Shown here piece after piece: positions 59,801 to 64,000 of a stretch of DNA of 64,000 bases. The stretch is from Hermatobates lingyangjiaoensis. Lineage: Eukaryota; Arthropoda; Insecta; Hemiptera; Hermatobatidae. The stretch is taken from positions 62,001 to 126,000 of the forward strand of contig JAPFBL010000380.1 in NCBI GenBank assembly GCA_026182355.1. The letters run 5' to 3'. The notes below the pieces were generated by a model. That model searched no databases. It was not told where the DNA came from and saw nothing but the letters and a program-made list of their open reading frames with translations. The translations under genes and the position numbers were made by a program. Each line of letters opens with the position of its first letter. The first letter of the stretch is position 1.

Positions 59801-62635
59801 AGAATGGCACGCATTTTAGATGGTCACCCAGGAACTGATGGCCGATGCCGTGTGTACACATTGAAGACTTCTTCTGGTGTAATAAAACGATCCATTTCGA
59901 AGATAGTGCCACTACCACTTGAGGAGGATGTACCTGTGACGACACAACTAAATTTGAGACTTTGAATTTATAATATATTGTATAACCGTGTATAGATGTG
60001 TTCTATTGTATTCTTAGCTGTACTTCTTATTTTGACTCACTAAGCTTGGACTTTAACTTTATACAATTGTTGTATACCACTGTAATTTTAAGCTACTCAT
60101 TGCTAATTCATTCTTGATGTTAAAACAATGTTTCAAGGTGGCCGGTATGTTAGTTGTTATTTGAGAGAAATGTGGAGTGGGAAGGTCGAGGGTGCCGCTC
60201 GGCCCTTAGCAGGTAGCCGGCGGGCAGTCGGAGAGCAATCGTTGTAGAGAAAGGACTCCTTCCCACTCCAACCAATAATACTTCAATTCAGTTAAACATA
60301 GTGTTCTTCCTCAGGCATTAACTAAGTTAACTAATGTTAATGCATCAGGAAGAACACTACGTGTTCGAAACGCGTTGTTTATACCATTAAATTTTTATAT
60401 GTGAAGACTATTTCATTAGCTTTTTACCCTACAATATATGAATATGTTTAATTATAAATAAAAGAAAAGCTTTTGTATTTTTTAAGCATATACAGGCTAA
60501 TCTATACGAACTAACAACTCGTAGGGAGGATATTACACTGAAAAGAAAAACGCTAAAACGATCTCAAAATTGTGATGGATTTTCAAATCGAGATAAGTCA
60601 AAAAAAAAAAATAAATTTGTTTCAACTCTTTATACTTTTGGTAATTAATAATGACTAGAAGATCATTGGAGGAAAGAAATGAAAAGAGCCGAATTTTGAT
60701 GAATAGGACACGAAACAATCCTGAAGTGAACAGGATTGTTTAATAACTAGGAGTAGCCACATCAGAAAACTGTTAAAAAATGTCGAAACAGATGTCTTTA
60801 AGAATGCTTTTTTTTAACAAAGACTAAGCAAGATTATAAGAACTCAAGTTTAAAAAAAAAAAAAGAGTTGTTCAGTCAAGACTAATATAGTTTCTACATG
60901 CTCTTTGGAGAACTTGAACTTGGTGAATTCTGCTTTGACTCCCACAAAACCAGTAGTCATTCGTATTGTTTGTTTGGGAGGCAAGTAAACGTATTTACTT
61001 CCATCTTCCAAGATGGACAACGTCCGACAGCGCTCCAACTCCATCATCATGTTACGAGGTATGACAGTTTTACCTATTTCTAATATAAAATATATTTAGA
61101 CCCCCGATATAAACCAACTTTTCTGGACGATCAGCAAGGCAACCAGCATGAAAAGTTACATCATTGGTTATTAGAAGATTTAAATTAAATAAATAAAAAA
61201 AATACCTTATTGACTACTTAAGATTCGTCACATTCAGATATTTCTGCAGATGAAAAAGTAGGCACTGAGGATAAAAACACGGACTTTTTTATACAATAAT
61301 ATATAAATGTAGTATATATATTATTAATTTTATATTCTATTATTGTTCCATTTTATTCACTTGATAGATGGAAGGACGATCCAAACTTGACACAATAACA
61401 GTTCAAAATTGAAGATACGTAGGTAGCACAGAAAGTAAAGAAACACGCTTATAGACTCAAATTTCCGGGCAATTCGTCTTCAGCAGAAAAGAAAAAGGGA
61501 GACCAAGCACGTTGTAGGCGCAACGACTAGTAACCCAAGTAGACGTAGTTTACTAGCCGTTACGCCTTCAACGTGCTTGGTCTCCCTTTCTCTTTTCTCC
61601 TGAAGACGGATTGCCCGAAAATTTGAGTCCGTAAGTGTGTTTCTTTACTTTCAGTGCTACCTATCTTCAATTTTGAACTGCTATTGTTCCATTTTACATA
61701 TATGTAATGTGGAAGTGTAGCAGAAAGGAGGACAAATAAACTATTGTTAGTTTTTATTAAAACTAGAAAATTGATTAATAGTCCTTTCACTCATTTCCAA
61801 TAAAGACACTCACTGTACACTGGCAAGTAAGGACAAGTGAACTAACTGTTCAATCACAGGTCAACCAACCAACCAGACCTAAGAGCGAAGATTCAAATTT
61901 ATATATATATATATTTGTGAATTTTGGTAGCACTTTTAAGCACATATTATTAAAAACATAACCATAGTTGGCAGAAACTTCCTAAATAAGGATTTCGTTA
62001 TTGTATCTAAACTATAAAACAAACTTCCTACACAGTTAACAGTAAAAATGTTTCAACTACTTCATGGAGCCATCTTCAGGATGAGAATGATTCTCAATAG
62101 CTTTTCCCTTTATATAGGCAAAATAGAGTCAATTAAAGGGATTAAGGTTGTTTGTTCAAAGCTGGGGAGGTGAGTGACCTAAGGGGTCGCTGTTATTACC
62201 TGGGCCGCGTCTATTTGGCTTTATGTTCCAAATAGTTTTAGGCTCCTATGGCTGTTTTCTAACTGGATATTGATATGGGGTTTCATTTTTTGTATACATA
62301 TAGTTTCAACAATTTGAAGTCTGTGTTGATCTCTTTCTTTTTTAATTATTTTAGTACCTGTCACAATAATGACAAGGGACATCGGAATCGTACTTGGTAT
62401 CGGAATTCGAAAAATTCAGGAATTGTCCCAACACTAAAATCGTCCCAATTACAAAAAAAAAAGAAAAAAAAAACGATATTACCTTGATAAGATGATTTTA
62501 AGAATGTCCTGCCTAAGCTGAGGCAGGTATGTTGTAATGAAGAGTACGTTATAGTAAAAAGCGGCCTGCTCCAAGGGCGACTTTTTATAATAAGGACATT
62601 GTTGATTTATAAAAACTAGTAACAAGTCCTTTGAC
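50215..62635 (-). CDS. RRN3: RNA polymerase I initiation factor RRN3/TIF-IA, last six exons
   Basis: RRN3 bridges RNA polymerase I and the promoter factors (SL1/TIF-IB) to start rRNA transcription in the nucleolus. Proposed join on the reverse strand: 62483-62635, 57024-57243, 55423-55634, 54138-54316, 51885-52143, 50215-50401. Phases all match, giving 402 residues plus stop. The human protein is about 650 residues, so the first exons lie beyond 64000. Strong family blocks are LPTHA..H.QF, VIRQTA.SYI.S-L, RIHGVFYATCQAVFYLIVFR, LNPLK.CL, YQLVYCYTVIERNNR.-LP, LDTFFPFDP and the acidic C-terminal DSDDDFLE. These belong to the HEAT-repeat fold. No stop or frameshift interrupts it. Introns carry a BEL element, a satellite, a hAT element and foldbacks. 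It is convergent with the PARG-like gene. Confidence 0.93.
50425..50490. repeat. Foldback family A fragment
   Basis: GCTCAAACCACAATAATAAA and GGAACGTAACAAGCGGTCTC with GCCAGAG identify one arm, 25 bp upstream (reading -) of the RRN3 last exon acceptor. Confidence 0.6.
50495..50935 (+). repeat. Penelope-like relic, inverse of 17745-18062
   Basis: The core at 50719-50746 is CTGAAGA, T, GAC-ATAAATATAT-GTC, GAAACGTCGG. 50495-50700 is the interior, matching 17855-18060 in reverse. After (AT)n, 50840-50935 is a family G piece (GGACTCGGTCAGTTC, CATTGCCAACGTTTC). Confidence 0.7.
50940..51415. other. RRN3 intron DNA, nothing recognised
   Basis: AT-rich. Related to no family I can name, apart from a possible repeat edge near 51320-51400. 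Confidence 0.35.
51440..51655. repeat. Foldback family E
   Basis: Arms GGGGTTCTTAAAGATTTTGG / CCAAAATCCACTCAATAACCCC-like and TGCCGACGTTTTGCTAAAAA / TTTGGCGAAACGTTGGCA. Short interior (AAGTCGTTAATAAAATT). Confidence 0.75.
51885..52143 (-). CDS. RRN3: RRN3 exon with LNPLK and FFPFDP blocks
   Basis: Reads LKLLSGLNLSKIVTCRLNPL, KFASIARNYQLVYCYTVIER and YLDTFFPFDPVSLPR, almost block for block the RRN3 sequence between the HEAT repeats and the tail. The acceptor is TTTGTTGCAG and the donor CCAAG|GTACAT, phase 2. Confidence 0.93.
52175..52400. repeat. Palindromic repeat family B
   Basis: Arms ACCTCGTACAATGATATTGG..., GAGCGCTTTTGGACG; right arm GAAGATGGACAACGTCCGAA then AGCGCTCC. Centre CTAACTAACTCAGTTAG. 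Begins about 30 bp upstream of the RRN3 exon acceptor (reading -). Confidence 0.85.
52640..52780 (-). repeat. Possible Penelope-like core
   Basis: The reverse strand has CTGAAGATATGAAAATG and, further on, CAGTTGAAATGCC. The pairing is loose, so this is a weak member of the hammerhead-like set. Confidence 0.35.
52805..52960 (+). mobile_element. SINE, degraded
   Basis: GTCTAGGTTAGCCCAGTTAT (A box region), TTTGAACTGGTAGATCTGGG and GGTGGGAGGTGAATACATCT follow the SINE order; the core is lost to the next repeat. Confidence 0.55.
52960..53140 (-). repeat. Penelope-like fragment with hammerhead-like core
   Basis: Reverse-strand core at 52975-53001: CTGATGA, T, GGCT-GATGTG-AGCC, GAAAGC. A clean four-pair stem. 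The flank to 53140 is unclassified and purine-rich. Confidence 0.65.
53145..53355. repeat. Foldback family A, asymmetrical copy
   Basis: Left arm cut to GATTTCATAACACGTGAAAC... and AATGATCAAACCACAA; then interior AGCGCTTTCACCCTTTTAAA; right arm CTGACGAAGACCGCTTGTTA through ATTGTGGTTTGATCATTG. The interior is the reverse of 19865-19925. Confidence 0.75.
53680..54095 (+). repeat. Tandem pair of 214-bp GC-rich units
   Basis: GTGTCGTGGGACCCGCCTCC starts both units (53681 and 53895), with GCATCGATCTGTTGTG and GAAAGGTTGAGAGA downstream. The translation SVVLYSWNSRKVERH is loosely like the start of a non-LTR endonuclease domain; I do not insist on it. The second unit ends about 40 bp from an RRN3 exon. 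Confidence 0.6.
54138..54316 (-). CDS. RRN3: RRN3 exon with HGVFYATCQAVFY block
   Basis: Reads CVQDVLVEMCSWIHSYIDNH, VQDVRIHGVFYATCQAVFYL and IVFRCQELVHNN. RRN3 has the same block (L...WLH.Y.N..D...... D...HG-FY..CQAVFY..VFR...L). The acceptor is CATTGTTACAG and the donor AATAAAG|GTATTT, phase 1. Confidence 0.95.
54456..55160. mobile_element. hAT-type MITE, 705 bp, perfect target duplication
   Basis: Ends CAGAGGTTCCCAAAGTGGG and AGTTTGAAAAACTCTG, with GTTCCGCGGAACC / GGTTCCGCG just inside. The target duplication TTCTATAT is exact on both sides (54448-54455 and 55161-55168). No ORF. It is the better-preserved relative of 3969-5703. Confidence 0.88.
55423..55634 (-). CDS. RRN3: RRN3 exon with LLPTHA and VIRQTA blocks
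   Basis: Reads AFEVVLLPTHAPSHPQFLLF, LWSKVTNIQVAPVIRQTAVS and YIASLLCRGLFIPIG, matching RRN3 F..LLLPTH..CH.QF and .IIRQAA..Y..SFLARA-F-P. The acceptor is TTTGACAG and the donor ATCGG|GTTAGT, phase 2. Confidence 0.95.
55735..56870 (+). repeat. Satellite, unit about 107 bp (about 10 copies)
   Basis: Units built on ATACCAATGATACTAATACT, CAAAATACCTTAATAA, AGAAATGAATGGGTAATAAT and CGTCCATAGCTACTTCAGTA. The first units are shorter and more diverged. It sits in the RRN3 intron between 55634 and 57024. Confidence 0.9.
57024..57243 (-). CDS. RRN3: RRN3 exon with LDVN-like and variable loop
   Basis: Starts LVSIDVNIPKADKDTSDGVF, the RRN3 LL.LDVN..R stretch; then an acidic loop (SEPSADSTIDTLD) and ISLVVVWQLIRSQCF...LVWDKTKSIYNDLIK, matching the helix LM.LVL.Y......G......K.LY.DL-. 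The acceptor is CTTCTAG and the donor TTAAG|GTGAGA, phase 0. Confidence 0.9.
57629..58140 (+). repeat. 81-bp tandem array in the BEL leader
   Basis: Five units with GTGATTCGGCCAGTATCTAG and CGCCGATCTCTAATCG, 81 bp apart at first (57630, 57711, 57792), then shortened units with only TCTAATCGTAAGAAGGAAGT. Confidence 0.85.
58456..59033 (+). pseudogene. BEL gag-type N-terminus, frameshifted
   Basis: The first part (58456-58647) reads VRQRANLKNRITHIKSFV and VEELDVRSSALDDALG. The second (from 58629, another frame) has NEEVESFENNYYYIKACIFK. Together they follow the layout of the BEL gag N-terminus: basic start, coiled helix, then E.FE..Y...KA. A frameshift near 58620-58630 separates them. It ends in a direct repeat (TTGATTTTGCGG at 59007 and 59034) that marks the internal deletion. 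Confidence 0.75.
59034..59965 (+). pseudogene. BEL/Pao integrase, two stops
   Basis: Starts IDFAGPLYIK (first D of the DDE triad), then KAIQLELLVVSGLTSEHFIA, HGVPTTIHCDNA (second D) and PPRSPNFGGLWESAIK (E). The downstream LTPSHFLIG..L and the chromo-like end (EGTLVIVKEDFKPPLSWRMA) are typical of BEL/Pao. In-frame TAA at 59249-59251 and 59480-59482. Confidence 0.9.
60441..61000. other. RRN3 intron DNA, nothing recognised
   Basis: AT-rich with poly-A runs (60600-60612, 60850-60865). No feature beyond short ORFs. Confidence 0.4.
61000..61090 (+). repeat. Half copy of palindromic family B
   Basis: CAAGATGGACAACGTCCGAC then AGCGCTCCAACTCC and ACGAGGTATGACAGTTTTACC. Only the right arm is present, so it cannot fold on its own. 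Confidence 0.75.
61365..61690. repeat. Foldback family C, best-preserved copy
   Basis: Arms CAGTTCAAAATTGAAGATA... and GAAAGTAAAGAAACACGCTT. The right core is CTGAAGA, C, GGATTGCCC, GAAA near 61600. Centre TAACCCAAGTAGACGTAGTTTACTAGCC. Confidence 0.75.
61705..61900 (+). repeat. Unclassified repeat, empty Helitron site
   Basis: Continuous version of 2771-2862 plus 3439-3526 (AGGACAAATAAACTATTGTT, AAGACACTCACTGTAC, AACTGTTCAATCACAGG). The Helitron target is between 61793 and 61794 (CTCA|TTTC). Confidence 0.7.
61960..62270 (-). repeat. Penelope-like fragment
   Basis: Reverse-strand core near 62048-62080: CTGAAGA, T, GGCT...AGTT, GAAACATTTTTACTG. The flank with TTGAGAATCATTCTCATC follows the usual arrangement before the core. 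Confidence 0.55.
62483..62635 (-). CDS. RRN3: RRN3 exon, most upstream one in the window
   Basis: Reads SKDLLLVFINQQCPYYKKSP, LEQAAFYYNVLFITTYLPQL and RQDILKIILSR. It matches the RRN3 stretch L...FP..KK....-ECYV.NLL.I..Y.P.LR.EIL.LI-E.L. The acceptor is TTTTTCAG, where one base completes a codon from an exon beyond the window. The donor is TCAAG|GTAATA, phase 2. Confidence 0.85.
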
Positions 62636-62729
62636 CTGAAAAACAAATAACATTATTACAAACATATACATAAATCTCAACAGTTCAACATTAAAACAAA
62701 TAAAAAGTACTATGGTAATCCAGTGGCTT

Positions 62730-62985
62730 GGGAACCAGGTTAGCTCAGTGGTTAATGTACTCGCCTCTGAACTGGTAGGTCCAGGTTCGATACCCTCCTT
62801 GTCCTCGATTAAATAACGCGTAATAAATGACGCGGAGAGGATGTAAAGCTGTTGTTCCCGAGCATGCACGATGTCAGGTACTCGTTAAAGATCCCTACTC
62901 TAAATTTACTTGAGTTAAGCAAAGTTTAGGACACCCAAAGTAGAATCAATGATCAAACAAAAAGACCGTAAAGGGTGAAGTTTTT
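62730..62985 (+). mobile_element. tRNA-derived SINE
   Basis: A box TAGCTCAGTGG (62744-62754), B box GGTTCGATACC, GTCCTCGATTAAATAACGCG, core GAGAGGATGTAAAGCTGTTG and tail GATCAAACAAAAAGACC. Confidence 0.8.
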
Positions 62986-63024
62986 AACCCGCTAGAATCA
63001 GTTTAAACAATCAATAAAAAAAAA

Positions 63025-63235
63025 CCCAGTGGATTTGCGTGCTCGCTTCTGAACTGATACATTCGCGGTTCAATACATTACGCGAGAGGTGAAAAAATCT
63101 CAGCATGTTGTCCTTCGGAAAGGACGTTAAAGAGTCGGTCCCGAGTCTGTACAATCAACGATTTCAGGTAATTGTTAAAGATCCCTACTCCAAATATATT
63201 TGAGCTAGGATTCCTAATGTAGAATTTTCATCATA
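63025..63235 (+). mobile_element. tRNA-derived SINE, degraded
   Basis: CCCAGTGGATTTGCGTGCTC, GCGGTTCAATAC (B box), then GTCCTTCGGAAAGGACGTTA and GTCGGTCCCGAGTC. It follows the previous SINE in the same direction. Confidence 0.7.
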
Positions 63236-63724
63236 TGGTATTATATCTACTCAGGGTGCAATGACTTTTGTATCAAGTTTCCAGGTGTCCTCTTGTCTGA
63301 AGTGAATAATACTTCTTATTATTATAATTTGCCTTTAATACAGCATTGGGGGGAACAGAACTGGAGACATTCTCTATAATGTTCAGGTTTGAGAGGAAGC
63401 ATGGTTTTATTTAAATTATATATCTTAGCTTCTCGTCAGTATAATGTGAAGGGAAACTACTACTTAAATGAAACTATCTGAATGAAACAGAAGAAATTAT
63501 TGAAGTCGCAGACATTAACATCAATTTAGATAATATCGGATGTATTTAGGAACCTTGATCTGAAATAGACACTGAAAACCCATTTTCAGCAGATCATATA
63601 TAAAGTTTATACCAATGACAAGTATTCAGCTGATTCAGAAAGTGAACCACTCAAAGTAGTGCCATCTGAAGCCCAATCGCCATCAAAAGGCTACAAACTT
63701 AATAGAAACATTCTGAGGTAAAAT
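63236..63724. other. RRN3 upstream intron DNA, nothing recognised
   Basis: I searched the reverse strand for a further RRN3 exon and found none. A mixed-composition stretch at 63290-63720 is unclassified. Confidence 0.35.
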
Positions 63725-64000
63725 GGATAAACAAACAAAAGTCTCCACACAAATGAAGCTTTATTCAACGCGTTTCGAACACTGTGTTATTATTTCACTC
63801 TAATTTTGTAACTGATTAGATATAATTTGTATTATAGTGTCTTCCTGATGATGAACACAAAGTGTTCGAAACGCGTTGAATAAAGCTTCATTTGTGTGGA
63901 GACTTTTGTTTGTCTATCCATTTTACCTCAGAATGAGTAAATACCGCACTATTACGGATTGCACAACTAATGATTTAATAGAAACACTTGACTTTCTCTA
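63725..64000. repeat. Foldback family F (Penelope-like)
   Basis: Arms 63733-63788 and 63852-63912 (ACAAACAAAAGTCTCCACAC, AATGAAGCTTTATTCAACGC, GTTTCGAACAC). The + core at 63845-63871 is CTGATGA, T, GAACAC-AAA-GTGTTC, GAAACGCG. The end ATGAGTAAATACCGCACTAT runs to the window edge. Confidence 0.8.

Larger units (their letters stand above)
57459..60298 (+). mobile_element. BEL/Pao LTR retrotransposon, internally deleted
   Basis: LTRs of 152 bp (57459-57610) and 150 bp (60149-60298) both start TGTTAGTTGTTATTTGAGAG and end GTTAAACA. The 5-bp target duplication is TAGTG (57454-57458, 60299-60303). After the 5' LTR comes TGGTGACCCCAACGTGATTC, as usual in BEL leaders, then an 81-bp tandem array, a gag start and integrase. 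Protease, reverse transcriptase and RNase H are missing. It lies in antisense direction to RRN3, inside an intron, and cannot move by itself. Confidence 0.9.
57340..60440 (+). repeat. Penelope-like family F copy, split by a BEL element
   Basis: 57340-57458 holds one arm (GGTAAAAAGCTAATGAAATG, TAAAAATTTAATGGTATAAA) and 60304-60440 the other (ATCAGGAAGAACACTACGTG, TTCGAAACGCG, TTTTTACCCTACAAT). The BEL insertion sits between, with TAGTG duplicated. Confidence 0.7.

Noticed and set aside
62636..64000. A further upstream RRN3 exon
   Set aside because: Searched on the reverse strand for the expected N-terminal helices; only SINEs and a foldback were found.

Overview
This is a eukaryotic, AT-rich, intron-rich and heavily transposon-loaded window. 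It is most likely from an arthropod or another invertebrate. Two genes are split by long introns with GT-AG junctions. There are tRNA-derived SINEs, Helitron, hAT, pogo/Tigger-like, BEL/Pao, jockey-like and Penelope-like elements. Nuclear copies of mitochondrial ND4 read best with AGA = Ser, the invertebrate mitochondrial code. I cannot name the species.

Gene 1 (+ strand, about 8177-38348) is a 13-exon gene for a poly(ADP-ribose) glycohydrolase (PARG) homologue. All 12 junctions keep phase and the joined frame is 746 codons plus stop, so it looks like a working gene. The PARG fold is recognisable from end to end. However, the catalytic loop is eroded (GGG became GDG, and the QEE glutamate pair is not kept), and about 315 extra residues interrupt the macrodomain before the NWGCG motif. 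I read it as a PARG-fold pseudoenzyme.

Gene 2 (- strand, 50215 to beyond the right edge) is RRN3/TIF-IA, the RNA polymerase I initiation factor. Its last six exons are here (402 residues, all phases consistent). The 5' exons lie outside the window. The two genes are convergent, separated by about 11.9 kb of repeats.

Most of the rest is mobile DNA. Dozens of foldback repeats of several families share one RNA-like core: CTGANGA, one unpaired base, a short stem-loop, then GAAA. The stem sequence differs between families but pairing is kept, which fits the hammerhead-ribozyme motifs known from Penelope-like elements. A GIY-YIG endonuclease remnant (26.7-27.2 kb) and Penelope-type N-terminal ORF starts (20.9-21.2 and 43.5 kb) support that origin. 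Other landmarks are hAT elements at 10.2-12.1 kb (with two internal minisatellites), 4.0-5.7 kb, 47.0-48.8 kb and 54.5-55.2 kb; Helitrons at 2.9-3.4 and 22.6-23.9 kb; a triplicated ND4 NUMT at 22.4-24.9 kb; a SINE-core satellite at 32.5-34.5 kb; further satellites at 35.6-36.6 and 55.7-56.9 kb; and a deleted BEL/Pao retrotransposon at 57.5-60.3 kb. Exon coordinates were derived by hand from splice signals, phase and homology.
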